A stretch of DNA of 64,000 bases from Treponema sp. (GTDB taxonomy: Bacteria > Spirochaetota > Spirochaetia > Treponematales > Treponemataceae): positions 141,826-205,825 of the forward strand of contig JAEEYO010000015.1 in assembly GCA_016288205.1 (NCBI GenBank). Reading direction: 5' to 3'. Below the pieces are notes generated by a model. That model did not search any database. It was not told the DNA's origin and worked only from the letters and a program-made list of their open reading frames with translations. How positions within the stretch are numbered: the stretch's first letter is position 1; each line of letters opens with the position of its first letter. This document shows positions 43,651 through 53,301 of the stretch, piece after piece. Both the position numbers and the translations under genes were made by a program.

Positions 43651-44808
43651 TCAACTCTCAAACTCGCCGTACTCGCAGCCAATGTGCCTTGCAACTATGT
43701 CGTCAATGAGGATTTTTTCACCTTTTTCCTTTTTGTAAAGCTTCACGGTGCCAGATCCGTTGCCTCCGTTCCAGAGTCTCTTGAACCTCTTGTGCCCGTC
43801 GGGATCCTCGTAGTTCACCCAGATCATGTCGGCTTTCCTGCACTTCACCTCGGTCTCCATTACGGCCTCGCGGTTTTCCTGCATCACGTGCCAGATGATT
43901 TCGCTCTCAGTCTCCTCCGATGAAAACTTGGTCTTTGTGCGCGTCCAGAATTTGCTGAAATTGAATTCGTAGGGATGTCCCTCGTACCAGAATGCGGAAA
44001 GGAGCTTCCGGTTCAGAGGGATTCCAAACACCTTGGGTCTTCCGCCGCCTATGTCGAAAACGGAATTGTTCAGCCGCTTGCTTGTCTTACGGCTCACAAG
44101 GTCGCAGGATGAGAGCCACACCCATGGACTCGTGAATCCGCATCCCCAGTTTTTGTCGGAGTAGCCGAAAGAGTACTCGCCCCTCGCCGTGTAGGACTGT
44201 CCGTTCAAAACAATGGAACCCGTCACGTTCGTCTTCATTCCCTCGGCGTGCCAGTACATCTCGAAAGCCTTGAGCGCACGGAAGATTTTTCCCGCACCAT
44301 AGCCCACGTTGAATGCGACTTTTTTATTCAGCCTCAGGTTCCATTTCATCTCGCCTGCATCGCTCATGTATGCGGGAACTTTTGCCTGTGATTGCCTTAC
44401 GGAAACGGATCCCCTCAGCTCTGTGTCGCTCGCAAAACATTCGGCGGCCTTTACGGAATATGGGGCCCCTTCGCTCACGGTGACATCCTTCCATGCGAAA
44501 AATCTGTGGAGCTGGACCTTGTTCTTTCCCCAGCACCCGGCCTTCACCATGAGATACGACGGACGTTTTTTCTCCTCCTGATTTTCGGGAAACTGACCGA
44601 GGACAGGTCTTGGACTCTCTCCTGCAAGCGCGGGATTGCAAAGAAAGAACTCAATGAAAAAAGGAACCTCCTCGCCCGTCGCATCATTGACCGCAGTAAA
44701 CGAGTGCCACCACCAGTCATATCCCCTGCGAGCGAATTTACCCGTGAGCATGAATGCGTTTCGTGCCGGGTCCTTTTTGTTGAAGCCGTTTTTGTCCTTG
44801 GTCCTCAT
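43651..44808 (-). CDS. Tocopherol cyclase-like (lipocalin-type) protein, unknown function
   Basis: A 385-residue protein. I start at MRTKDKNGFNKK because an AGAGGAG box lies 7 bases ahead; the frame extends 43 codons further without support. Many Trp and aromatic residues in a two-half pattern (GKFARRGYDWWWHSFTAV; YSDKNWGCGFTSPWVWLSSC; GGGRPKVFGIP) resemble the tocopherol cyclase/AttH-like lipocalin fold found in bacterial proteins of unknown role. No signal peptide. The substrate is unknown, and the fold assignment is inference. Confidence 0.6.
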   Translation of the reverse strand: MRTKDKNGFNKKDPARNAFMLTGKFARRGYDWWWHSFTAVNDATGEEVPFFIEFFLCNPALAGESPRPVLGQFPENQEEKKRPSYLMVKAGCWGKNKVQLHRFFAWKDVTVSEGAPYSVKAAECFASDTELRGSVSVRQSQAKVPAYMSDAGEMKWNLRLNKKVAFNVGYGAGKIFRALKAFEMYWHAEGMKTNVTGSIVLNGQSYTARGEYSFGYSDKNWGCGFTSPWVWLSSCDLVSRKTSKRLNNSVFDIGGGRPKVFGIPLNRKLLSAFWYEGHPYEFNFSKFWTRTKTKFSSEETESEIIWHVMQENREAVMETEVKCRKADMIWVNYEDPDGHKRFKRLWNGGNGSGTVKLYKKEKGEKILIDDIVARHIGCEYGEFES

Positions 44809-45088
44809 CTGCAACTCCTCTTGCTGAAAAATCTGATTATACATCTGATTATAAATCGGAAAAGGGATTTTGTCATCCGGAAAAAAAATTGAAAACAAGG
44901 CTTGCTTATCATACACCTGAAAAATCGCCAAAACCAAATTATCAGATGAAACCTTGATTTTTACTCAATTTTTTTATAGTGAAAATATCATAAATAAATC
45001 AAAAAAAATATTTTTCTCGTAAACTTCTCTCAAATTTGGTGCGAATTTTGAAGATTTACGGCTATTAATATATTAAGGAGGAATTCAA

Positions 45089-46018
45089 ATGAGTTCTACA
45101 TCACCAAACAGAGAGTACAAAGACAGGCTGTTCAAAGCAATCTTCGGACGTAACACGGCAGAAAGCAAGAGATGGAGATTAGATTTATACAACGCTTTGA
45201 ACGGCACGAGCTATACCAATCCAGACGCATTGCAATTAAACACTATTGAAAATGTAATTTACATCACCATGCATAATGACATCTCTTTTCTGATTGATGA
45301 TCAGATGTGTCTTTACGAGCAGCAGTCAACCTTGAACAGAAATATGCCTCTGAGAGGTTTGCTATATTTCTCGCAACTTTATCAAAAATATCTTGCGGAC
45401 AACGAAATGGACCCAAATCGTAACACAAGGATAGAAATTCCAACTCCAAACTTTATTGTATTATATAATGGTCCGTGCAAAACCGATGATGAATTTGAGA
45501 TACGTCTGTCAGACTCATTCAAAACACCATGTAAGATCGGTGCTTATGAATGGACAGCTTATTTCAAAAATATCAACGAAAACCACTGCAAGGGACTTCA
45601 AAAAAAATGCAAGGCATTGTATGATTATTCTAGATTCGTAGCAAAGGTCCGCACCAACACTGAAAAGGGAATGGGAAAAGAAAAGTCCATCAATGTGGCT
45701 GTGGATGACGCGATAAAGGAAAATCTTCTGGACGGATTTTTCAAGCGGCAGAAAGCGGAGGTAATCGGAATGATTTTGGAGGAATTCAACGAGGAAATTT
45801 ACAAGAAAAATATCCGCGAGGAAGGGTATGATGAAGGTTACAGCAACGGAATAAATGCAGGACAGCGACAAAAATCCTTCGAGGTCGCAGAGAATATGCT
45901 TCGAAAAGGAATACCGCAGGAAACGATTTCTGAGTGCACCGGTCTTTCGGTGGAACAAGTCAAGGAAATCGCACGGTCAGTTTCCGCCGGCACACCCACG
46001 TCTCACTTCTCCGCGTAA
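45089..46018 (+). CDS. Rpn-family recombination-promoting nuclease
   Basis: A 309-residue Rpn/PDDEXK transposase-like protein. The N-terminal half (REYKDRLFKAIFGRNTAESKRW) leads to the nuclease core with HNDISFLIDDQMCLYEQQST, where the Asp and the E-x-Q pair form the PD-(D/E)XK site. The middle LYDYSRFVAKVRTN and C-terminal AVDDAIKENLL, FFKRQKAEVIGM and a helix-turn-helix-like end follow. Rpn proteins nick DNA and promote RecA-independent recombination. A perfect AAGGAGG box precedes the ATG. A truncated second copy lies at 28572-28997. It converges with the Abi gene, overlapping 16 bases. Confidence 0.88.
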   Translation: MSSTSPNREYKDRLFKAIFGRNTAESKRWRLDLYNALNGTSYTNPDALQLNTIENVIYITMHNDISFLIDDQMCLYEQQSTLNRNMPLRGLLYFSQLYQKYLADNEMDPNRNTRIEIPTPNFIVLYNGPCKTDDEFEIRLSDSFKTPCKIGAYEWTAYFKNINENHCKGLQKKCKALYDYSRFVAKVRTNTEKGMGKEKSINVAVDDAIKENLLDGFFKRQKAEVIGMILEEFNEEIYKKNIREEGYDEGYSNGINAGQRQKSFEVAENMLRKGIPQETISECTGLSVEQVKEIARSVSAGTPTSHFSA

Positions 46019-46944
46019 TAATCCAGAACCTTCCTTGCGAAAAGATATGCGTTCTTTACGTCGGAGTTGCCATCAAAATATTGCTTGCGGTAGAGCATCC
46101 TGCCGTCAAAGAAATCCTTCACTTCCTGCAGGGTCTTTTTCTTTACGAGCGGAGAGGAGACAAGCTTTGTGTAGACCGAGAGCATGACGGCAAAATCATG
46201 CAGCAGGGGAACCTTAAGACAGTTTGTGATAACGCCGTTACCAATCCCAAGCTTCGCCCCCAGCAGCTCGAAGTTTATTCCGATGTCCTGCTTAAATCCC
46301 TGCACAGGAGTGAATGAGACAAGCATGCAGACATTGTGGGCACAGGCGTTTCTGAGTCGTCGCACGGATTCAAAATGTTTCGTATACTCGCTCTCAAGGC
46401 GGAAGAATTCATAATAAAAACCATAGAAGCAGATAAAATCCCCGAAGCCTATCATCTCCACGAAATTCCACACGGCGGGAGACTCAAGGTATTTGTCAAA
46501 ATTTTTGCCGCCATAATTTGAAATCCGGATGAACTTGGCAAGCTCCTCCTTAATCTTCGGGCGGGTCTCCAGAAATTTCTCCACCACCTCATATCCGTCG
46601 TCAGCGGGATTGTTCTGGCACTCATTCACAATCCTCACTTTGAGCGAGTGCTCCAAGTCTATCGTCATTTTGAAAAGATACTTCCTCAAAAACATGTCGA
46701 TCGTGGAAATCTCAACAAGATGACCAAAATCAAGCCCGATGTATTTTCCATTTCTAGTCTGGTCAGGGCAGATTGAGCAATACTGTTTCAGGCGGAAAAA
46801 GAAATTGTGGCCCTCAAGGAATTCCCTTGCCTTTTCCTCGTCCATCAGATTGAACGTGATTCCAAGTTTGTCCTTGCAGTATTCAATCACCTGCGGGACC
46901 GTAAGCTTCGGCGGTTTTGCGGACGGAACATTTTTCTTCGGCAT
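46003..46944 (-). CDS. Abi family HEPN-type abortive infection protein
   Basis: A 313-residue protein of the AbiD/AbiF (Abi_2) type: N-terminal KLTVPQVIEYCKDKLGITF, then a helical HEPN region (VEISTIDMFLRKYLFKMTIDLEHSLKVRIVNE), and the catalytic-type motif RRLRNACAHN, an R-x4-H HEPN ribonuclease signature. Such proteins act as phage-triggered RNases that stop infected cells. The C-terminus is helical with no other domain. A GGGAGG box precedes the ATG. It is tail-to-tail with the Rpn gene. Confidence 0.88.
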   Translation of the reverse strand: MPKKNVPSAKPPKLTVPQVIEYCKDKLGITFNLMDEEKAREFLEGHNFFFRLKQYCSICPDQTRNGKYIGLDFGHLVEISTIDMFLRKYLFKMTIDLEHSLKVRIVNECQNNPADDGYEVVEKFLETRPKIKEELAKFIRISNYGGKNFDKYLESPAVWNFVEMIGFGDFICFYGFYYEFFRLESEYTKHFESVRRLRNACAHNVCMLVSFTPVQGFKQDIGINFELLGAKLGIGNGVITNCLKVPLLHDFAVMLSVYTKLVSSPLVKKKTLQEVKDFFDGRMLYRKQYFDGNSDVKNAYLFARKVLDYYAEK

Positions 46945-47027
46945 GGAATCCTCCCTGTAAAATTTCCTGCTGATTTTCTGCCTTCCATTATATCACAAAA
47001 ATACCGCAATGTCATTTTTATCCAAAT

Positions 47028-47058
47028 AAAAAAACACCGGCAGAAAAATCCACCGGTG
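47028..47058 (-). terminator. Intrinsic terminator of glnN
   Basis: On the minus strand CACCGG/CCGGTG with a 12-base loop is followed by TTTTTTTATTT, 45 bases after the glnN stop. Confidence 0.85.
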
Positions 47059-47103
47059 CTGTCTCTAAGTTTTTTCAAACTTACCTAAACTGATTTTGTC
47101 AGC

Positions 47104-49200
47104 TTAGATTCTGAAAAGCAGATCCTCGTAACTCGGGAAGGGCTTGTACTCCTCACCCAGAAGCGACTCAATCTGATCGGCTACCGCACGTGCCTCCGCC
47201 ATCGCAGGAAGAACCGTATTTGCGTAAGCCTTTGCCTCGCTCATGTAATCGGAACACTGCTTTGCGGCAAGATGCTTCTGATTCAGCTCGTCGGTCTTGG
47301 CTGCAAGCTCGTCTGTAAGCACGTCGAGAGTCTTGAGCAATGAGGTCTCGGCCTTGCACTTCGCGTCGGGAACCACGGATTTCAAATCGATCGCGGTTTT
47401 GCTCACGGCCTGCATGTACTTGAATGAAGCCGGGAGTATGTCCTTGTTGATCATCTCAAGCATGGTCTGCACTTCGATGTTCAGGACCTGGCAATATTTT
47501 TCCAGCTTGATTTCGTAGTGGCTCTCAAGCTCCGTCTTGTTGTAGATTCCGAGATCCATGAACATCTTGATGTTTTTCGGATCCATATAATGCTCCATGG
47601 CCTCGGGAAGATTTCGCAGATTCAAAAGTCCGCGTCTCTCAGCCTCAGTGACCCAGCTAGCATCATAGCCGTTTCCGTTGAAGATGATTCTCCAGTGCGC
47701 GTTCAACTCACGCTTGATCAAATCTCCAAGAGCCTTGTCAAAATCAGCAGCTCCCTCAAGCTCATCCGCAAATCCCTTGAGCACGTAAGCGACGATTGAG
47801 TCAAGAACCGTGTTCGGACCTGAGATGGAAAGCGATGATCCTACCGAGCGGAACTCGAATCTGTTTCCGGTAAACGCAAATGGCGAAGTACGGTTTCTGT
47901 CGGTTGAATCCTTCGGAATCGGAGGAAGAGCGTCAACACCAAGGGTCATTTTTTTCTTCGTGACCTCATCATAGTGGGTTCCGTTTTTGATTGACTCAAG
48001 GACAGCCTGAAGCTCCTCTCCCATGAAGATTGAGATGATTGCTGGCGGCGCCTCGTTAGCTCCAAGACGATGATCGTTGCTTGCAGACGCGACGGAAATC
48101 CTGAGGAGGTCCTGATACTCATCCACGGCTTTTACGACTGCGGTTACGAAGAGAATGAACTGTGCGTTCTTTGCGGGAGTGTCACCCGGATCAAAGATAT
48201 TCTCACCCTCGTTGGTCGCCATGCTCCAGTTGTTGTGCTTTCCGCTTCCGTTCAATCCCGCGAATGGTTTCTCGTGGAGAAGGCAGACAAGACCGTGGCG
48301 GCGGGCGACTTTTTTCATCACTTCCATCGTGAGCTGGTTCTGGTCAGCGGCAATGTTCGTGGTGGAGAAAATCGGGGCCATCTCGTGCTGTGCAGGTGCG
48401 ACCTCGTTGTGCTCTGTCTTTGACGTGATTCCGTATTTCCAGAGAGTCTCGTTCAAGTCCTCCATGTACTCCACGATTCTTGCTTTGAGGGCCGCGAAAT
48501 ACTGGTCATCCATTTCCTGACCCTTGCTTGGTTTTGCACCGAAGAGAGTGCGTCCCGTCATGCGGAGGTCTTTTCTCTGATTGTAGAGTTTTTCATCAAC
48601 GATAAAATACTCCTGCTCAGGTCCCACGGTTGTGGCAATGTGTGTCGCCGTAGTGTTTCCGAAAAGACGCAGGATTCTAAGTCCCTGTTTGTTGAGTGCC
48701 TCCATTGAGCGGAGAAGCGGAGTTTTTTTATCAAGTGCCTCACCCGTGTAAGAACAGAAAGCTGTTGGAATGCAGAGAGTGTGCTCCTTTACAAAAGGAT
48801 AGACCGTCGGATCCCAGACCGTATAACCCCGAGCCTCAAAAGTCGCGCGTGTTCCTCCGGACGGAAATGACGATGCGTCGGGCTCACCCTTCACAAGCTC
48901 CTTTCCGCTGAATGTCATAATCACAGAGCCGTCGTCCGTGGGATTGATGAAGCTGTCGTGTTTTTCCGCGGTGATTCCCGTAAGAGGCTGGAACCAGTGG
49001 GCGAAGTGAGTGGCTCCCTTTTCAATGGCCCATTCCTTCATGGCGTGCGCCACCTGATTCGCCACATCCAGATTCAGAGCCTCCCCATTGTCCAAAGTGC
49101 GTTTCAAAGCCTTGAACGTTTCTTTTGGAAGACGCTCCTTCATAACGTGCTGATTGAACACATTCGAGCCGAACAGTTCCGGAACATTTATTACAGCCAT
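47104..49200 (-). CDS. glnN: Glutamine synthetase, type III
   Basis: Makes glutamine from glutamate, ammonia and ATP. The 698-residue length and architecture fit GSIII and not GSI. Motifs include [20 protein letters not shown] near residue 60, [38 protein letters not shown], and [19 protein letters not shown] with the metal and glutamate ligands. The C-terminal helical domain ([15 protein letters not shown]) is the GSIII-specific part. There is no adenylylation Tyr motif, so control by GlnE is not expected. An AGGAGG box precedes the ATG. A promoter and terminator-like hairpin precede it (49257-49352). Confidence 0.96.
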   Translation of the reverse strand: MAVINVPELFGSNVFNQHVMKERLPKETFKALKRTLDNGEALNLDVANQVAHAMKEWAIEKGATHFAHWFQPLTGITAEKHDSFINPTDDGSVIMTFSGKELVKGEPDASSFPSGGTRATFEARGYTVWDPTVYPFVKEHTLCIPTAFCSYTGEALDKKTPLLRSMEALNKQGLRILRLFGNTTATHIATTVGPEQEYFIVDEKLYNQRKDLRMTGRTLFGAKPSKGQEMDDQYFAALKARIVEYMEDLNETLWKYGITSKTEHNEVAPAQHEMAPIFSTTNIAADQNQLTMEVMKKVARRHGLVCLLHEKPFAGLNGSGKHNNWSMATNEGENIFDPGDTPAKNAQFILFVTAVVKAVDEYQDLLRISVASASNDHRLGANEAPPAIISIFMGEELQAVLESIKNGTHYDEVTKKKMTLGVDALPPIPKDSTDRNRTSPFAFTGNRFEFRSVGSSLSISGPNTVLDSIVAYVLKGFADELEGAADFDKALGDLIKRELNAHWRIIFNGNGYDASWVTEAERRGLLNLRNLPEAMEHYMDPKNIKMFMDLGIYNKTELESHYEIKLEKYCQVLNIEVQTMLEMINKDILPASFKYMQAVSKTAIDLKSVVPDAKCKAETSLLKTLDVLTDELAAKTDELNQKHLAAKQCSDYMSEAKAYANTVLPAMAEARAVADQIESLLGEEYKPFPSYEDLLFRI

Positions 49201-49256
49201 ACTTTCCTCCTGGCCGCCAGCGAAAGATTTTCGGAGGCAACATTTGATTTGAAAAT

Positions 49257-49309
49257 AAAAAAAAGGCGCTGTGAATCCGTAGTTAAAAAAATACAGTTCA
49301 CATCGCCTT
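49257..49309 (-). promoter_or_regulatory. Terminator-like hairpin in the glnN leader (candidate attenuator)
   Basis: On the minus strand AAGGCG/CGCCTT and GTGAA/TTCAC form a two-part stem with a 2x2 internal loop and a 21-base apical loop, followed directly by eight T. It starts only about 8 bases after the predicted start site of the promoter at 49324-49352 and lies 57 bases before the glnN ATG, with no better promoter in between. Confidence 0.6.
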
Positions 49310-49323
49310 TGATGTATATCTGA

Positions 49324-49352
49324 AATCTAGCACTATTGAAAAAAAATGTCAA
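49324..49352 (-). promoter_or_regulatory. Sigma-70 promoter of glnN
   Basis: Perfect TTGACA, 17-base spacer, TAGATT on the minus strand, between the upstream gene's stop (49413) and the leader hairpin. Since the hairpin lies downstream of it, glnN would be transcribed only on read-through or antitermination. Confidence 0.72.
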
Positions 49353-49412
49353 TAGCCCGGAAAAATATTTTTAAATTTTGATTTTGACCAAAAATCTTCT
49401 TCCTGCTCAAAA

Positions 49413-52067
49413 TCATTCCGTTTCAAAATCACCCGGATTGAAAAGCCCGTCCGTGAGATTCGCCGCAAGATTCAAGACCTCGTCCCTCGCCTCCGTCCTG
49501 AAAAGATCCCTGTAGTCAAAGAGAGCGAAACCGGAGACCGCCTCATCATTCTCGAGTCTTTGGATCTGACGTGAGATGACATCATCATGGGAAAGCCACT
49601 CGCTCGTCTCATTATTGTCCGCGACATTCGTTCCGGCCCTGTACAATGCAAGACCCGCATTCAGGCTTACGGACTCATGCCGTGGAAGGGAAAGCCACGA
49701 AGCAAGGACGTTCTCAAACGCGTATGGACTTTCCGTTCCGTTTCTGTTTTTCAGCTCAAAGCCCCAATAAAGCTGCGGCAGGATAAAATCAATGTAGCCG
49801 CCTTCCTCAAGCCATTTGTCAACATCGGTAAAATACTGAAAGTCACTCCTCAGGTTCGAAAGATTTCCCGCGGGACTGATTCCGAAGAGAACATACTCCT
49901 TTTCACCGTGGACAGCCTGATAGACCGACGAGACCAGGTCGCTCACATTCTTGCGCCGCCAGTCACTTATGTCCAGCTCGCTCCCGCTGATCTCATACTC
50001 ATATTTGTCGAAGCAGGTGTCCTCGTCGCCGTCATCAACCGTGGGATAAAAATAATCGTCGAACTGCACGCCGTCCACATCGTAATTCCGCACGAACTCA
50101 CGCACGCACTCCGCAATCAGCGTCCTGACTTCGGGAACCGCCGGGTTCAGATAATACTGTCCCTTGTGGTAAAGAATCCTGCGATCTCCGTCTCCGGAAT
50201 TCATCCACCCGTAAATCAGGGAATCCTCCGGGAAAGAATCCTGACGCACACCGCCCCCCGTCACACGGTAGGGATTGAACCATGCGTGCACGACGATATT
50301 CTTTTTGTGCGCCTCCTCGATCATGATTTCATACGCGTCAAAATCCAGGGGCTCACCTCCGGCCGTGGTAAGGAATTTGGACTGAGTGAACACTGATGAT
50401 TTTTGATAGTAGGAATCCGAGTGGCTGTGAGCGTGCAAAATCAATGTGTTGAGCCCGAGCGATGAAATTTTTTCCATCATCTTAGAAACTTCCCTCGTAA
50501 AATCCTCGCAATTATCCGGGAGCGCCGCCCAGTCAAAATATGAGAACCAGACAGCGCGCATGTTTTTCTTCCGCATTGTGTCCGTCCAGTTCATAATGCC
50601 ATAATTTTTCTCAAGGCAGACACTATCACCGGATGAAAGACTCTCCAGATTGATTTCCACCGGCAAAAATCCCGAGGGAGAAAAAGCGTCATGGTTGCAT
50701 CCGAAAATCGCTTTCAGCGCTGAGGGAATCGCGATGTTGTTCTCAAGGGATGAGCTTGTTCCGTAGCAGAGAAGGACGGAATCAGAAAGCTCGTACAACT
50801 CGGATGAAAGGGGGAGACCGCACTGCACGGTAACTCTAACATCGCTGCTCATAAAAAGATTTTTCAAGAACACGCCCGGAGTTGATTTGCTGACACAGAC
50901 AAGATAATCGAAGTGCCCGCGTATTTTCGATGCGGCGGTAAAATCAGCGAGCCTGAAAGAGAGTTTCGTTCCGCGGATTTTTCTGATCTGTCTGACGGCC
51001 TCATTCACGGATTTTTTTTCCTCGGGCGGATAGACAACCAGGACTTTTTTCCTTGAAGCAAGGCTGATCGGGAAAAAACCTCTTTTATTTTTTATGAGCG
51101 TCAGACCGGACGAGCAGATTGTGTCAAGGATTTTATCGTCGTCCTTTTTGTCGGATGCCACGGATGGATTTTTTCTCATCGCAATGTTTTTCATAACGGC
51201 ATCGTCAATCAATGTCGCGACCTCAGGGTTTTCCTCCGCATACTCCGAAAGTTTTTTTACGACCGATGAAAAATTTTCTACACCTGACTCATCGAGGAAA
51301 AAATCTTCCACAAGAAAAATATCCGCACCTTTTTTCAATCCATCGGTAAAATCGGAAATGAGATTCTCATCGTCGGAAATTGTAAGTGTATGGAAGGAAA
51401 GCGAGTCTCCGGCATGCCAGAGTTTTTCAGAGAATGTCCGTCGCAGGGAAAGATTCAGGTTCACGTCATCGCAAAAGTTCTCTTCCTGTGGATCGGGCAG
51501 AAGAAGATTTATGCCGAGATCGGAATATTTTTTTCCAAGCAGAGAGGCGTAAAGGCCCGCATTATATTTGCTTCCGCTCGCACCGACAAGCAAGGGATCT
51601 GGAAGAACGGCACCCATCTCCGTGAGGACGGAGCTTTTCCCAAAACATGAGACAAAAGGAAGTAGAGTGGAACCAGATGCGGGAACAGAAAAAACAAATT
51701 TTCTTTTAAGAGCGGAAATCATTTCAGAAATCCGAGTGCTGTTTTTGAACAAAGTTTCTGAGAGCATGAATCCACCCGGAAACACGGCAGCGCTTTTTTC
51801 AGAATCAAAGACAGGACTTTCGGAACTCTCAATTACGGGCATGAAAAGCAGGGAGATTTTTTCCTCCGTGCTAAGAGCGTCCACAGTCTCCATGCCAGGC
51901 TCTGGACTTTCAACATTTTTTTCATCATTCAGATTCACCATCGAATTTGAATCGTGAGAGTTACATGGAAAAATTACGATGGCAAGCAAAAGAAGGGGGA
52001 CTAAAAATCTGCTTGAAAATTTCTCGGTATTGATTTTAAAACTTAAACGCATAAAAGACAATACCAT
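49413..52067 (-). CDS. Degenerate NagZ-like GH3 fused to a GHL10 glycoside hydrolase
   Basis: An 884-residue secreted protein with an N-terminal signal (FLVPLLLLAIVIFPC, possibly lipidated). Residues about 70-500 resemble a GH3 beta-hexosaminidase of the NagZ type (STEEKISLLFMP; FPGGFMLSETLF; KYSDLGINLLLPDP), but the KHFPGHGDT-equivalent region reads KLWHAGDSLSFHT and is eroded. Residues about 515-860 are a GHL10 (PF02638, YngK/DigH-like) domain starting MRAVWFSYFDWAALPDN, with HAWFNPYRV, DVDGVQFDDYFYP and FILPQLYWGFE. E. coli DigH of this family cuts denuded peptidoglycan glycans, so a cell-wall role is inferred. The fusion itself is unusual to me. Confidence 0.8.
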   Translation of the reverse strand: MVLSFMRLSFKINTEKFSSRFLVPLLLLAIVIFPCNSHDSNSMVNLNDEKNVESPEPGMETVDALSTEEKISLLFMPVIESSESPVFDSEKSAAVFPGGFMLSETLFKNSTRISEMISALKRKFVFSVPASGSTLLPFVSCFGKSSVLTEMGAVLPDPLLVGASGSKYNAGLYASLLGKKYSDLGINLLLPDPQEENFCDDVNLNLSLRRTFSEKLWHAGDSLSFHTLTISDDENLISDFTDGLKKGADIFLVEDFFLDESGVENFSSVVKKLSEYAEENPEVATLIDDAVMKNIAMRKNPSVASDKKDDDKILDTICSSGLTLIKNKRGFFPISLASRKKVLVVYPPEEKKSVNEAVRQIRKIRGTKLSFRLADFTAASKIRGHFDYLVCVSKSTPGVFLKNLFMSSDVRVTVQCGLPLSSELYELSDSVLLCYGTSSSLENNIAIPSALKAIFGCNHDAFSPSGFLPVEINLESLSSGDSVCLEKNYGIMNWTDTMRKKNMRAVWFSYFDWAALPDNCEDFTREVSKMMEKISSLGLNTLILHAHSHSDSYYQKSSVFTQSKFLTTAGGEPLDFDAYEIMIEEAHKKNIVVHAWFNPYRVTGGGVRQDSFPEDSLIYGWMNSGDGDRRILYHKGQYYLNPAVPEVRTLIAECVREFVRNYDVDGVQFDDYFYPTVDDGDEDTCFDKYEYEISGSELDISDWRRKNVSDLVSSVYQAVHGEKEYVLFGISPAGNLSNLRSDFQYFTDVDKWLEEGGYIDFILPQLYWGFELKNRNGTESPYAFENVLASWLSLPRHESVSLNAGLALYRAGTNVADNNETSEWLSHDDVISRQIQRLENDEAVSGFALFDYRDLFRTEARDEVLNLAANLTDGLFNPGDFETE

Positions 52068-52111
52068 AAATTTTCCGCATATTCAATCCCCTCGTCAAAC
52101 AGAGCTTCAAA

Positions 52112-53125
52112 TCAGAATGAGACGGAAGAAAGTTTGCCGTCCTTGTAAATCAGATTTGCAGTTTTGCGCACGTCATCAGAAACGGTGAGTCCGCAGTCGG
52201 CGATGGTGTCCAAGTCAAGAAGGAAATCGGTCTCGGACGGGTCGGTCATAAACACAACAGGAATGTCGGCGGGCTTCTCTCCCTTCATGCATCTTTCGAC
52301 AATCTTCGCGGTGGCGAGTCCTGACTTGTAATAGTTGAATCCCTTTGCGAATGCGATTCCACCGGACTGTGCGCCCGTGACATCGGCTGAGTAAATGGGC
52401 TTGTGGGCCTTGTTGAAGACTCCGACCAATGCCGAGAGAGCGCTGAACACAGTGTTGTCCGTCGTGAGGTAGATTCCGTCCACAAGATTTACGATTGCCT
52501 CCGCGGCCTGCTTCACCTCATCTGATTTCGTGATGCTCTGCTCCACAAGCTCAATGCCCTCCGCAGCACAAGCCGCCCTCACCTCTGCGAGTGAAGAGAT
52601 TGAGTTGTCCTCGTTGCTCGTGTAGATGTAGCCGAGGGTCTTGATTCCGGCAAGCTCCTTGAAGAAACGGATGTCGCCAGCAGTGGGAACAGCGTCGCTA
52701 AGCCCTGTGACGTTGTTTTTTCCCGAGCTCACGTTGTCAACAAGTCCTGCATTCACGGGATCCGTCACGCAGCTGAAAATGACCGGTATGTTTGTGATTG
52801 TGTTCGCAAGAGCAATGGCAGTGGGCGTCGCAATGCCGATGGCGTAATCAACTCCCTCGCTCTTGAAAAGGGTCGCAATCTGGGTCGCAGTTCCCATGTC
52901 TCCGTTGGCGTTCTGCAAATCATACTCAACCTTGATTCCGTCCGCCGCAAGCTGATCCTGAATTCCCTTCTCAATGTCGTCGAGCGCGGGATGCTGCTGG
53001 ATTTTTGAAATGCCGATTTTGTAGACCTTCTCGCCGCCGGAAGCCGCACCGGATTTTTTCGTGCATGACATGAACTGCATGGATGCCAAAGCCAAAATAG
53101 AAAGTCCAAAAATAATTCTTTTCAT
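52112..53125 (-). CDS. ABC transporter substrate-binding lipoprotein, TrpX-type
   Basis: A 337-residue lipoprotein with a lipobox in LASMQFMSC. The mature part (YKIGISKIQQHPALDDIEKGI; IGIATPTAIALANTI; VIFSCVTDPVNAGLV; YSADVTGAQSGGIAFAKGF) matches the ABC_sub_bind/TrpX family, which in other bacteria binds tryptophan or related aromatic compounds. I start at MKRIIFGLSI for its GGAGG box. The permease and ATPase that normally follow are not present; downstream lies the GHL10 gene. It may serve a transporter elsewhere. Confidence 0.86.
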   Translation of the reverse strand: MKRIIFGLSILALASMQFMSCTKKSGAASGGEKVYKIGISKIQQHPALDDIEKGIQDQLAADGIKVEYDLQNANGDMGTATQIATLFKSEGVDYAIGIATPTAIALANTITNIPVIFSCVTDPVNAGLVDNVSSGKNNVTGLSDAVPTAGDIRFFKELAGIKTLGYIYTSNEDNSISSLAEVRAACAAEGIELVEQSITKSDEVKQAAEAIVNLVDGIYLTTDNTVFSALSALVGVFNKAHKPIYSADVTGAQSGGIAFAKGFNYYKSGLATAKIVERCMKGEKPADIPVVFMTDPSETDFLLDLDTIADCGLTVSDDVRKTANLIYKDGKLSSVSF

Positions 53126-53146
53126 TTTTTCCTCCATAGAAAGGCG

Positions 53147-53184
53147 TGAATCCCCGGGTAAAAATCAACGCATGACGGGATTCA
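53147..53184 (-). repeat. Perfect 8-bp inverted repeat in the leader of the substrate-binding gene
   Basis: TGAATCCC at 53147-53154 and GGGATTCA at 53177-53184 are exact complements 22 bases apart, between the promoter at 53199-53227 and the ribosome site. It could be an RNA stem that hides the ribosome site or a repressor operator. There is no U run, so it is not a terminator. Confidence 0.6.
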
Positions 53185-53198
53185 AATCGCGTGTCATT

Positions 53199-53227
53199 AA
53201 GTTACTACAAAAAGAAACATTTGTCAA
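53199..53227 (-). promoter_or_regulatory. Sigma-70 promoter of the substrate-binding gene
   Basis: TTGACA, 17-base spacer, TAACTT on the minus strand, about 75 bases before the start codon. Confidence 0.7.
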
Positions 53228-53301
53228 GCGGTTTTGATTATTTCTAATCTCTTGAAAACCCTTTTTAATTCAAGATACTCAAAAAGTTCGTCAAGACCTG
53301 A

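Noticed and set aside
49587..50396. Long plus-strand frame opposite the GHL10 gene
   Set aside because: It is an antisense shadow of a clearly coding frame with strong family motifs on the other strand.
53126..53300. T-box (tryptophan) leader ahead of the TrpX-type gene
   Set aside because: The leader is short and lacks the T-box conserved sequence and specifier stem; only an 8-bp inverted repeat is seen.
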